32,412 nt of DNA from Candidatus Woesebacteria bacterium GW2011_GWB1_38_8b (GTDB lineage Bacteria > Patescibacteriota > Microgenomatia > UBA8517). Made by a program: the position numbers and the translations under genes. The notes beneath the pieces were generated by a model, which was not told where the DNA came from, made no database searches, and saw nothing but the letters and a program-made list of their open reading frames with translations. The DNA is taken from contig LBVN01000013.1 of NCBI GenBank assembly GCA_000993115.1, positions 1 to 32,412 on the forward strand. Reading direction: 5' to 3'. Positions 7,708 to 15,946 of this stretch are shown here, piece after piece. How positions within the stretch are numbered: position 1 is the stretch's first letter; each line of letters starts with the position of its first letter.

Positions 7708-9168
7708 ATGATTGAGTTGACACTTTTTGTTTCAGGGGCTGCACTCATGGCACTTGAGCTTACGGCTTCAAGAATATTATCCCCATATATCGGAAGCTCA
7801 ATTTTTGTCTGGACTGCAATAATTGGAGTAATTTTAGCGGCTTTGAGTTTGGGATATTACCAAGGCGGAAAATTGGCTGATAAAAAACTAAATACCGGCC
7901 TTCTTTCGAATTTGGCTTTTGCAACAGGATTATCGATTTTATTGAGTTTCATAATAAAAGAAACTGTTTTAATCCTAATTGTAAGAAATATTTACGAAAC
8001 GCGTTTGTCATCAATACTCGCAACGCTTTTTCTTTTTGCACTACCCAGTTTTTTGTTCGGTACAATTACCCCTTACGCAACCCGATTGAAAATGAAGAGC
8101 CTTGATAAAAGTGGAGAAGTTGTGGGTAAGTTGTATGCGATTTCAACTTTGGGAAGCATTATCGGTACATTTTTGACCGGTTATGTACTTTTGGGCTATC
8201 TTGGATCAAGTAAAATACTTCTTGCGATTGCGACAGCGGTGATAGTTCTCTCTTTTGTTCTGGACAAAAAGAATTTTTTTAAAATAAAGAAACTTATACC
8301 GCTTGTTTTTTTTTGCCTGATAATCGCGGCAAACCCAAATAAGAAAAACCCCAACATTATTTTTGAAGCCGATTCAAATTATCAAAAAATATACGTGACT
8401 GATTCTACCGTGCGAAAAACGGGAAGGCCGGTGAGATTTCTTCGAACCTCAATACTTGCCCAGTCGGGTAAATATTTAGATTCAGACGAGTTGTTATTTG
8501 AATACATTAATCAATTGACTTTAATCGGACATTTTAAACCCAATGCGGAAAAGGTATTGTTTATAGGTGGAGGTGGATATTCACTTCCGTCGTATTTATT
8601 GAATAAAAACCCCAAGTTAGTTGCTGATGTAGTTGAAATTGATCCAATGGTAAGTACCGTTGCTAAGAAATATTTTAATGTACCGCAGACGGATCGTTTA
8701 CATTCATTTAATATTGACGGGAGGAATTTTATTAACCATGCAAGTGAAAAATATGATGTTATTGTTTTGGATGCATACCGTGACGAGCTGATAATGCCAT
8801 TTGAATTAATAACCATAGAAGCGGTTGGGAAGTATTTTGATTTATTGTCTGATGACGGAATCCTGGCAATAAACAATATTTCTTCACTACAAGGTCCAAA
8901 GTCGAAGTTTTTAAGCGCTGAAATAAACACAATAAAAACAAATTTTGCAAAAATATTGATTTTTCAGGCTACTCCCGAGCGTCGGGAAGATTACATACAA
9001 AACGTTCTAGTATTTGCTTTTAAAAAAGATTCTGGAATTTCGCTTACTTCTGATGATTCGTTGTATCAAAAACTATTGGGAAACCTCTGGGAAGGGAATT
9101 TGGCAACCTATCCGGTTTTAACTGATGACTTTGCTCCGATTGAACGCTACATGCTTGCAGGTTTTTAA
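7708..9168 (+). CDS. Membrane protein with spermidine-synthase-like domain
   Basis: 486 aa from ATG 7708 (a GTG at 7669 is in frame but adds an unlikely leader). Residues 1 to about 205 hold six or seven hydrophobic helices, starting IELTLFVSGAALMALELTASRIL, which is characteristic of the multipass spermidine-synthase-like family. Residues about 270-450 are a Rossmann methyltransferase-type domain: VLFIGGGGYSLPSYLL (glycine-rich loop), VVEIDPMV (acidic residue that binds the adenosine), DGRNFI and VIVLDAYRDELIMPFEL. Classical enzymes move aminopropyl groups from decarboxylated SAM to a polyamine; the substrate of membrane-fused relatives is generally unknown. No speD is nearby. Confidence 0.85.
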   Translation: MIELTLFVSGAALMALELTASRILSPYIGSSIFVWTAIIGVILAALSLGYYQGGKLADKKLNTGLLSNLAFATGLSILLSFIIKETVLILIVRNIYETRLSSILATLFLFALPSFLFGTITPYATRLKMKSLDKSGEVVGKLYAISTLGSIIGTFLTGYVLLGYLGSSKILLAIATAVIVLSFVLDKKNFFKIKKLIPLVFFCLIIAANPNKKNPNIIFEADSNYQKIYVTDSTVRKTGRPVRFLRTSILAQSGKYLDSDELLFEYINQLTLIGHFKPNAEKVLFIGGGGYSLPSYLLNKNPKLVADVVEIDPMVSTVAKKYFNVPQTDRLHSFNIDGRNFINHASEKYDVIVLDAYRDELIMPFELITIEAVGKYFDLLSDDGILAINNISSLQGPKSKFLSAEINTIKTNFAKILIFQATPERREDYIQNVLVFAFKKDSGISLTSDDSLYQKLLGNLWEGNLATYPVLTDDFAPIERYMLAGF

Positions 9169-9220
9169 TATTCAAAGATATTTACATCGTCTAACAACCT
9201 AAGGAATTTAAGTTGAAGTG

Positions 9221-9250
9221 TTGCATTTGTGGTGTAATTTGTTGTAGAAT
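9221..9250 (+). promoter_or_regulatory. Promoter of a short terminated transcript
   Basis: TTGCAT (9221-9226), an 18-nt spacer and TAGAAT (9245-9250). Predicted start is about 9257. A terminator lies only about 75 nt downstream. Confidence 0.45.
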
Positions 9251-9256
9251 TTTTAA

Positions 9257-9336
9257 ACATGGAATTATTTAGGTATTGTCTTAGTTTTAAAAGCTCTTAA
9301 GAACATGGATTTTCACCTCCGGAAGGAGGTTTTTTC
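9257..9336 (+). ncRNA. Candidate short RNA or leader-peptide attenuator
   Basis: Bounded by the promoter at 9221-9250 and the terminator at 9315-9335, so an RNA of about 80 nt. It contains a 13-codon frame, MELFRYCLSFKSS, from ATG 9259 (2 nt from the predicted start) to TAA 9298-9300, ending 14 nt before the terminator stem. That is the layout of a leader peptide followed by an attenuator, but no antiterminator was found and the next gene has its own promoter. A small RNA is equally possible. Confidence 0.35.
9315..9335 (+). terminator. Rho-independent terminator
   Basis: Perfect 6-bp stem ACCTCC-GGAA-GGAGGT with a tetraloop, directly followed by further T residues. Confidence 0.75.
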
Positions 9337-9346
9337 CTTTTAGGGG

Positions 9347-9374
9347 TTGAAAAATGAATTAAAAGACCTATAAT
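9347..9374 (+). promoter_or_regulatory. Promoter giving a leaderless start at 9381
   Basis: TTGAAA (9347-9352), a 16-nt spacer and a perfect TATAAT (9369-9374). The ATG at 9381 begins 7 nt after the -10 box, just where transcription should start. Confidence 0.6.
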
Positions 9375-9380
9375 AAAGAT

Positions 9381-9635
9381 ATGGAATGGGAAATTGTTGG
9401 TAAAACCCTTGTCAGGCAAGAAGATAAGCCTTCTGGTGGTAGAATAAATGGCGTTAGAAGATTCTTAAATACACTGCATAATGTTGGCGTGTCGGATGGT
9501 GGTTACTCTAAAACCGTTTACGATACTGAAGGCAACCCTATAAAGGTCTTTATTGATAGTCGCGGTAGAATAATTCCAGAACAAAAAAGTGGCGGAAACG
9601 GACAAAATGGAAACGGACATAACTCTGGACAGTAA
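9381..9635 (+). CDS. Small hypothetical protein with Gly/Asn-rich tail
   Basis: 84 aa, soluble, with no signal peptide or membrane segment. The first 65 residues look like a folded mixed alpha/beta unit (KVFIDSRGRIIPEQ near its end). The last 17 residues are low complexity (SGGNGQNGNGHNSGQ), probably disordered. Support for the gene comes from the well-placed promoter and coherent composition. Function unknown. Confidence 0.55.
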   Translation: MEWEIVGKTLVRQEDKPSGGRINGVRRFLNTLHNVGVSDGGYSKTVYDTEGNPIKVFIDSRGRIIPEQKSGGNGQNGNGHNSGQ

Positions 9636-9788
9636 CTTTATTTAGATACGAAACTTCATAACCCACACCTTTGAACTAGCTGCCAGACTTCCCATATTCC
9701 TCAAGCTATTTTCTCACACTTTCTTCAAATGTTTACTTACCACTTGAAAACCAGTATGGTTTTATTCAGAATGAAATAAGAGTGTTCT

Positions 9789-10511
9789 ATGGATGAACAA
9801 AACAAAAAGTCAGGATCTGGTTTTACGAAAAAGATTGCGATATCACTTATTTTGTTTATTCTATTCGCTTTTATTAGTTTCTTTGTGTATTTATTTATTT
9901 TTTATTCACGAAATCCTGTCGGTTTTTTTAACATGCTTTACGATCTGGGAGTAGTCACAACTGTATCAAGCAAAAGTATAAAATATGATACACCGTTTTT
10001 TTACAACCTTACTTCCGAGAAGCCGAAATTTTATATAAAATATCAAAACTCCGATGAGTCAGGTGTGAATCTTGTGTCAAAACAAGCAGAGATTGTAACC
10101 CCCCCATTTTCTTCAGAAATAAAGCAAATAGATATTGAATCAGAAGCGATTAAAACTTTTAAGCTTAATGTAGAAATTGATGGAATTGCCAACACAGTAT
10201 TGATAGATAAAGATAAAACGCATACCTATTGGAATGAGCAGGTTTTTATAAAAAATCCACAAATGGGCAAATATAATACTTATATGTTAGAAAGTGTAAA
10301 TGTGGATAATGATAGTGATGGTGAGGGTAATTACGATAATCGTGGTAAAAATGGGCTTATGAATGTTGGATATGGTTATACTTACTTGAAGGCTGGTGAT
10401 GTTGTAAATCTTGTATGGGAAGTTCCTGGAGGAGAAAAATTTGGTTTTGGAAAATCTGTCATAAAAATATTATCGAGTACTCCTGTGGGTGAAATTACAG
10501 TATATAGATAG
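9789..10511 (+). CDS. Signal-anchored extracellular protein, unknown function
   Basis: 240 aa. A short polar, lysine-containing start is followed by a long hydrophobic helix (residues about 15-40, ISLILFILFAFISFFVYLF) and an extracytoplasmic domain rich in beta-prone sequence. It contains an acidic stretch NVDNDSDGEGNYDNRGKNG that resembles a calcium-binding loop. It ends 32 nt before the next gene, with AGGAG in that gap. It probably belongs with the two following exported proteins as a surface-protein group. The family was not recognised. Confidence 0.7.
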   Translation: MDEQNKKSGSGFTKKIAISLILFILFAFISFFVYLFIFYSRNPVGFFNMLYDLGVVTTVSSKSIKYDTPFFYNLTSEKPKFYIKYQNSDESGVNLVSKQAEIVTPPFSSEIKQIDIESEAIKTFKLNVEIDGIANTVLIDKDKTHTYWNEQVFIKNPQMGKYNTYMLESVNVDNDSDGEGNYDNRGKNGLMNVGYGYTYLKAGDVVNLVWEVPGGEKFGFGKSVIKILSSTPVGEITVYR

Positions 10512-10543
10512 GAGCAAGAAAAGTTAAAACAAACGAAATTACT

Positions 10544-10885
10544 ATGGACAGAGATGGTCACAATAGATTTATACAAAAAATGCCTATATATTTTGGGTTT
10601 TTATTATGTTTATTATCTATATTATTTCTGGTGACGAGAGTAAAAACTGTTAAGGCATACGGATGCTGGGAGTCAACTTGTTTTCCCCCAATGGAAGACT
10701 GTGTGGGTGGTTGTTATGGAGGTAGCTGTTGCGACGATCTTGATGACCCTTGTGACAATCACCCTTTTTCACCGTCTTGTAATGATTCTGGTGGTGGAGG
10801 CGGGAGGATAGTACTCATGGAAACGAAAATAATGTATATGATGATGATACAACCCCAGTGCCAGATCCAGAAGTACGGGGATTAG
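10544..10885 (+). CDS. N-terminal piece of a secreted Cys-rich protein, probably frameshifted from the next frame
   Basis: 113 aa as read. A signal peptide or anchor (FGFLLCLLSILFLVTRVKTVKA) precedes a Cys-rich segment (CWESTCFPP, CVGGCYGGSCCDDLDDPCD) and a Gly run. After the GGGGG run the frame turns implausible (MYMMMIQPQCQ), while the other frame reads a sensible acidic linker, NENNVYDDDTTPVPDPE, straight into the protein at 10858. One extra base at about 10803-10807 would join them into a single exported protein of about 730 residues. The shift may be a sequencing error in the G-rich run, a real mutation or a recoding event. Confidence 0.6.
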   Translation: MDRDGHNRFIQKMPIYFGFLLCLLSILFLVTRVKTVKAYGCWESTCFPPMEDCVGGCYGGSCCDDLDDPCDNHPFSPSCNDSGGGGGRIVLMETKIMYMMMIQPQCQIQKYGD

Positions 10886-12783
10886 GACGGCCATGCGGAT
10901 CTTTTCCTATTAATCCGATATATATATTCCGAGGCGATGTGATTAATCCTATGCCTGAAAGCAATTTATACCCAAGTGAATGTCTGCGTTTCCGAACACT
11001 TACAGGATCCGAATATTATAATATTGTAGTTCCGATCACAACATTTATTAGAACTTATCGTACAAGGGTCTGGTGGTCTAGTGGATCGGTCCATGATATT
11101 AATAGTCCACACTTTTTAAACTTAACTGGTATTTCTGAAAGTGGCGGAATGCGAACTTATACTTTCAGCATCAATGGAACTTGGGACGCGATTCGTGCAC
11201 AGTATGATGATCCAGCAGGTGGTGAGGATTATAAATTACAGATATTGTTATCTAACTCTCCTGCAACAAATAATGAGCCTATTTGTGCATTTAACAGCGA
11301 GACTTTAACGCCATCTGATGACCCGCTTCAAATCGGTAGTAGTTACCAGTTGTCTACGGTGGTTAATGTAACTCATACATCGACAAATTCTGCCATAGTC
11401 ACATCATTTGCAAAAGTTGGTTCTAATCTAGTGATTCAAGGTGTTAACTTTTCTTCAAATCAGGAGCCTCCAGGCCCGAGAATTTGGGTATATATACGGT
11501 ATAAAACGATTACCGCGGGTCCTTACTATGAGTATCAAGGTTTTCATACAATTGCAGTAGGTTCTCCACAGTCTTTAACGATCCCGGAATCCAGCTTAAT
11601 GGCAGGTTTTGATCCTTATTACGATTTTTATTACATTAGAGTAGGAAGGCCATCCGACTCAATTGTGAGTGTAAATTATTCCGCAAGAAATCCAGATGGT
11701 ACTCCATCGTCTGCAATATCTTTAGCAAGCGCTTCTGTGACGACTGCTTCTTCGGAAGGAATAACAGATGCAACATATCAAAATACTCTTACCCCGGTTT
11801 CATTTTCACCATTGCCGGTTAATATTCATACGGAAGTGGTTATGAGGGGTTCGAGCGGAGACACGATTAGGTGTTCTCGAGTATTACCCGTGGGTATAGA
11901 CAACCTGAGTCCCTGGTATCAAGTAAGTGGAGGGAATATTGTATCTGCACAGGGTAATATTTCATCAGATATTCCAACTGATCCACCTCCAGGCCTTGAA
12001 TTTATATCCAGTGATAATATTGGAATGCCAATATTTAGCGGGGTATTGGCTCCTCCAAGCTCGACTTCTAACATCGGAGATCCAGGTTGGAACGCAGACA
12101 CGCTCTACAATGGACACTTAACAGCAACAGGAACCAGCTATGATTACACTTACTTCACACAAAAGTTCTATCCTTCTATCGATAATTTCCCTCAAACTTC
12201 TCTACCTCCGGTGGGTTATGCTACTGGACGTGATTTTTTTAATGCCGTACCAGGAGAGCTAAATGGTATTTATCATGTTTACAAACAGGAAGGTAGTCCA
12301 TTGACTATTACATCTGGACTCGATCTGAGAGCAAACGGTCGGCAGGATAGAATTATAGTTTTTGTAGGAGGTGACCTTTTCATTGGCGGCAAGATTCAGA
12401 TTGACAACGGTGTCGATTTTATAATGTTTATTGTATCGGGTAACATTTCTGTCAGGCCTTTGGTAGGAGACCCGGCTCCTTATGCTAACTCAGGTACCGT
12501 TGATGCTGAAGATATCGAAGGTATATTTATCACAAACGGTCAGTTTATCACTAATGACGGTCAACTAAATCCACCGGATCAGATCTATCAACTATATGTA
12601 AGAGGCATTGTTGCCAGTTTCTATAATGGCGGTGGAACAAATGGAGTAGAGTTCCAAAGAGATTTAGGAGGAGGGAACGCGCTATATCCTGCTGAAATAT
12701 TTGAATTCGCACCCGATCTTCTTCTTAACTTCCCATCATTTTTCTCAGAAAAAACAATAACCTGGAAAGAAGTGAGTCCTTAG
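10858..12783 (+). CDS. Large exported protein sharing its C-terminal domain with the next gene
   Basis: 641 aa from the GTG at 10858, which is probably not a true start: the signal peptide lies in the preceding fragment, one frame away. The N-terminal two thirds are beta-rich and Ser/Thr/Pro-rich. The C-terminal 290 residues, from PWYQVSGGNIVSAQGNISSD to the end, closely match the next gene. Shared blocks are PGWNADT, IIVFVGGDLFIGGKIQ, EGIFITNGQF, LYVRGIVASF, FQRDLGG and the terminal FEFAPDLLLNFPSFFSEKT with WKEVSP. Regular short beta stretches suggest a parallel beta-helix or adhesin-like surface domain. No enzymatic motif was seen. Confidence 0.7.
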   Translation: MPDPEVRGLGRPCGSFPINPIYIFRGDVINPMPESNLYPSECLRFRTLTGSEYYNIVVPITTFIRTYRTRVWWSSGSVHDINSPHFLNLTGISESGGMRTYTFSINGTWDAIRAQYDDPAGGEDYKLQILLSNSPATNNEPICAFNSETLTPSDDPLQIGSSYQLSTVVNVTHTSTNSAIVTSFAKVGSNLVIQGVNFSSNQEPPGPRIWVYIRYKTITAGPYYEYQGFHTIAVGSPQSLTIPESSLMAGFDPYYDFYYIRVGRPSDSIVSVNYSARNPDGTPSSAISLASASVTTASSEGITDATYQNTLTPVSFSPLPVNIHTEVVMRGSSGDTIRCSRVLPVGIDNLSPWYQVSGGNIVSAQGNISSDIPTDPPPGLEFISSDNIGMPIFSGVLAPPSSTSNIGDPGWNADTLYNGHLTATGTSYDYTYFTQKFYPSIDNFPQTSLPPVGYATGRDFFNAVPGELNGIYHVYKQEGSPLTITSGLDLRANGRQDRIIVFVGGDLFIGGKIQIDNGVDFIMFIVSGNISVRPLVGDPAPYANSGTVDAEDIEGIFITNGQFITNDGQLNPPDQIYQLYVRGIVASFYNGGGTNGVEFQRDLGGGNALYPAEIFEFAPDLLLNFPSFFSEKTITWKEVSP

Positions 12784-12790
12784 AAGCTGT

Positions 12791-12888
12791 TTCAAAACTT
12801 CACGGTTTTGATGCTTTGCAAGCTTATATTGCCCAGTTCAAACCATTGCTCGTATTTTTGGTAAATACTCGCTGGTTTTGAAATGGGC
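12791..12888. repeat. Structured intergenic element with nested inverted repeats
   Basis: It lies between the two paralogues. The first hairpin is TCAAAAC-TTCACG-GTTTTGA (12792-12811). The second, larger one pairs GCCCAGTTCAAACCA (12831-12845) with TGGTTTTGAAATGGGC (12873-12888), with one mismatch and one bulge, and has an inner stem GTATTT-TTGGT-AAATAC (12852-12868). Because TTCAAAAC also matches the outermost arm, alternative pairings exist. It could be a miniature mobile repeat or a regulatory RNA between the genes. Confidence 0.6.
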
Positions 12889-12939
12889 TATAATCAATTC
12901 GCTAGTTGCAACAACCTAAAATATGATAATCTAAAATAT

Positions 12940-14967
12940 ATGAGTGGTTTTAATGAAAAAAATAAATACATTTCCATATCACTTGTTGCAATTTTTATTC
13001 TGTTTTCTCTAACTGCGGCAACTATACATAGGTTGCCAAGAAAAAGTTCTGCACCTTCCGCTCTTCAGGCACAAAGTGAATCTTCCGAAGTTGAACAGTT
13101 TCCGATGCGTCCACCTTCTGAATGCGACGCCGATATTGAGCTGGTTATTGATATATCGGGAAGTATGTCAAAGCGGGAAGTTGATGGAAGGCAAAAGTTA
13201 GCTTGGGTAAAGGATGCAGCACTTGATTTTTTGGCCGAGATGGAATTCGTCGATGACTTGCCTGATAATGATATTCGCGTTGGTTTGTCAACTTTTGGAA
13301 TGACTTATTCCGGAGCTTACAACAGTGGAATTATAAGACAACCAGTAACTTCTACATGGTATTTGCTTCGTAATTCAATTAATTCATTGACAACGCAATC
13401 GTCAAATGGATTTGGAACTTGTGTTGAATGCGGGCTTAGAGCCGGACGCGCCGATTTGTTTTCAAATATCATTGACTCAACTCGGCCAAAATTTGTCATT
13501 ATGATATCGGATGGTTACGGAAACAGAACGCTTACATCGGGAAATACAAATGTCGGTGTAGTAGCCGCACGGTCTGCTGCAATTTCAGAGGCGTTTTTAG
13601 GGAAAAGAAGCGCCGTGATTTATTTTGTAATTGGCTACGGTGAGGGTGCAACCTTTGACTCTCTTACTTTAACAGGAGTAGCGAACGATCCGGACAGCAG
13701 TTATTATGCATACAAACCCAATGTTTCCGATTGGGTGGATCACTTTCGAGACCTTGCAGTTAAAGTTTGCGACAGACCTGTAACGAATTCATGCTCGGTT
13801 GCGAGTACTTTGTATAGCACGCCGGAAAATCCGGTAAGTCTTACAACAGGAGTTTCTATTACTGTGGGTACAAACTTTACAAATTTTACACCTCTGGGAA
13901 AATCTGCAGAAGTGAGGTATGGTTTGACGGATGCAAGTGTCGCCGGTATTACACCAGGGACTACATTTACTGTCCCAAATCCTCCCGGATCAACTGCGTT
14001 TAGCTACTATTTTAGTAGAGTAAATGTCACTTCGTTATCAACTGCAATTCCAGGATCAACAACTGAATTGAAATCTGATGTCTACATTGATGGGGTTTTA
14101 CAGTGTACAACCTCAACGTTTTTTAAAACCGGTTCAGTGGATCCGTGGTGGCAGGTTGGTGGGGGAGATGTTGTTGCGGCAAGAGGAAACGTGACGTCTG
14201 ATGTGCCGACAATTCCCGCTCCGGGGAAGGTATTAATGGCTAAAGACTATTTTGGAATACCGATTTTTGAAGGAAGTATTAGTCCAAATAATCGAAACAA
14301 TTTAGGTGTTCCCGGGTGGAATGTAGATACAAGGTTCGTGTCTTATCTGACCCCTTCCGGCGCAAATTATAATTACGATTTTTTTGCAAGGAAATATATT
14401 TCACCTGCCAATATCAATCAATCACTTATTCCATCAACCTCTTATTTTGACTCTAATCTGGGAACGGGAAAGGAAGGATACCAAGTTTATTTCCGCAATA
14501 CGGACTTGGATTTGGGGACGCTGAATTTTACAGGAGGACAAAATAAAAAAATCATTATTTTTGTAAATGGAAATGTAGATTTAACCGGAAAGATTATTTT
14601 GGATGATGGCCGTGACTTTTTCATGCTGATTGCAAAGGGCAGTATTGTAGTTGATTCGAGCGTGGGTGACACAACTGCTGTAAAACCAGGTACTGCTGGG
14701 TCAGCTGATCTGGAAGGGATCTTTGTAACGGATAATGAGTTTAATACTAGTGGTGGTGCAAGTACAAACAAGCAGTTAGTAGTGCGTGGAACTGTAGTGG
14801 GATGGGGAAATAATGGAGGTATAAACGGAATTAATTTTCAAAGAGATATTGGAACATCCAATATCAATTATGCGGCAGAAATATTTGAATTTGCTCCTGA
14901 TTTAATTCTTAATTTTCCTGGCTTTTTTGGTGAGAAGACTATAATCTGGAAAGAAGTAAGCCCATAG
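12940..14967 (+). CDS. VWA-domain surface protein with shared C-terminal domain
   Basis: 675 aa from ATG 12940; an in-frame ATG at 12883 would add 19 polar residues ahead of the signal anchor. A hydrophobic helix at residues about 11-27 is followed by a linker and a von Willebrand factor A domain from about 64 to 255. The MIDAS motif is DISGSMS (71-77), with GTCVECG and MISDGYG supplying the other metal contacts. The C-terminal 285 residues (PWWQVGGGDVVAARGNVTSD to WKEVSP) are paralogous to the preceding gene. VWA domains bind protein or surface ligands through a divalent metal. The pair looks like a duplicated surface module with different N-terminal parts. Confidence 0.85.
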   Translation: MSGFNEKNKYISISLVAIFILFSLTAATIHRLPRKSSAPSALQAQSESSEVEQFPMRPPSECDADIELVIDISGSMSKREVDGRQKLAWVKDAALDFLAEMEFVDDLPDNDIRVGLSTFGMTYSGAYNSGIIRQPVTSTWYLLRNSINSLTTQSSNGFGTCVECGLRAGRADLFSNIIDSTRPKFVIMISDGYGNRTLTSGNTNVGVVAARSAAISEAFLGKRSAVIYFVIGYGEGATFDSLTLTGVANDPDSSYYAYKPNVSDWVDHFRDLAVKVCDRPVTNSCSVASTLYSTPENPVSLTTGVSITVGTNFTNFTPLGKSAEVRYGLTDASVAGITPGTTFTVPNPPGSTAFSYYFSRVNVTSLSTAIPGSTTELKSDVYIDGVLQCTTSTFFKTGSVDPWWQVGGGDVVAARGNVTSDVPTIPAPGKVLMAKDYFGIPIFEGSISPNNRNNLGVPGWNVDTRFVSYLTPSGANYNYDFFARKYISPANINQSLIPSTSYFDSNLGTGKEGYQVYFRNTDLDLGTLNFTGGQNKKIIIFVNGNVDLTGKIILDDGRDFFMLIAKGSIVVDSSVGDTTAVKPGTAGSADLEGIFVTDNEFNTSGGASTNKQLVVRGTVVGWGNNGGINGINFQRDIGTSNINYAAEIFEFAPDLILNFPGFFGEKTIIWKEVSP

Positions 14968-14995
14968 TATTAATAGCGACTTTTTCGCTTGAGTT

Positions 14996-15004
14996 TGATA
15001 TAAT
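14996..15004 (+). promoter_or_regulatory. Extended -10 promoter of the ATP-grasp cluster
   Basis: TGATATAAT, a TG-n extended -10 with a perfect TATAAT at 14999-15004. No clear -35. It ends 11 nt before ATG 15016, so any leader is only a few bases. Of the promoters noticed between 14,967 and 20,580 it is the best placed to drive the whole cluster. Confidence 0.55.
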
Positions 15005-15015
15005 ACACTCCATCC

Positions 15016-15909
15016 ATGAAACTATTCCGTACATTGTTACTTTTGGGTATTTTGGTGTTTACACTTTACTTTTTTAGTGCAAAAAACGCATTTGCAGCCC
15101 GTATAACGGCTTCACCCACACCAACACCAACTTTTACGATAACTCCGACCCCGACTGAGGTTCCGGGAAATACTATTACGAAAGAAACAGAAGAGGTGGT
15201 TGAGCCACTTAAGCGTGCAATAAATGCTCAAGAATTGGGCAAACTCGGAATTGGTAACTTTTTAAAACATTCGGTAAAACAATCCGTTAATGCGGGAGTG
15301 CCGCCGAATACTATCGTTTTACTGCTGCTACTTCCCGGTATTGCTACACTCATTGCCGCGGCAAGACATTTAATCGGACTTCGGGGATTTGGTATTTTTT
15401 TACCTGCAGCTTTATCGATAGTATTTTTAGCGATCGGACCGGTTTTGGGAATTTCAGTTTTCATTGTAATTACGGCAGTTTCAACATTGGTCAGGTTATT
15501 TTTACGAAAGGTAAATATTAAACTGCAATACCTGCCGCGTATGGCAATGCTCATGTTTTTTATGGCAATCACAGTTTTAGGAATTTTATTTTTAACACCT
15601 TTGATTAAATCAAACATCTTCACAAACATTTCCATTTTTCCTGTTTTGTTTCTTATTCTTTTTGTTGAAGACTTTATCAGGGTTCAGTTGGGGAAGTCAT
15701 TCAAGACGGCAGCAACTTTGACTTTCGAAACAATGGTTTTATCTCTGGCGTCTTATTCGTTTTTAATAATGTGGCCGTTGCAGCGATTTGTACTTCTGAA
15801 TCCTGAAATATGGCTTCTTGGAATACTCGTTATAGACATTTTGGTTGGTAAATATTCCGGTCTTAGGTTCTTGGAGTTATACAGGTTCAGAAAATTATTT
15901 AATAAGTAA
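15016..15909 (+). CDS. 7TM protein related to the 'inactive transglutaminase fused to 7TM' family, lacking the transglutaminase part
   Basis: 297 aa. A signal peptide (residues 1 to about 26, ending NAFAA) precedes a Thr/Pro linker (SPTPTPTFTITPTPTEVPG) and a short amphipathic part, then about seven hydrophobic segments from residue 93 to the C-terminus. GIATLIAAARHLIGLRGFGIFLPA and FVEDFIRVQLGKS match the 7TM portion of proteins usually encoded beside a RimK-like ligase and a RimB-like protease. The extracytoplasmic transglutaminase-like domain normally found in front is reduced to the linker. Position directly ahead of an ATP-grasp/retropepsin gene supports the family assignment. It may anchor or transport the cluster's product. 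Confidence 0.75.
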   Translation: MKLFRTLLLLGILVFTLYFFSAKNAFAARITASPTPTPTFTITPTPTEVPGNTITKETEEVVEPLKRAINAQELGKLGIGNFLKHSVKQSVNAGVPPNTIVLLLLLPGIATLIAAARHLIGLRGFGIFLPAALSIVFLAIGPVLGISVFIVITAVSTLVRLFLRKVNIKLQYLPRMAMLMFFMAITVLGILFLTPLIKSNIFTNISIFPVLFLILFVEDFIRVQLGKSFKTAATLTFETMVLSLASYSFLIMWPLQRFVLLNPEIWLLGILVIDILVGKYSGLRFLELYRFRKLFNK

Positions 15910-15946
15910 ATTAGCGCACCTTAATTATCTAAATATATCTAATAAT

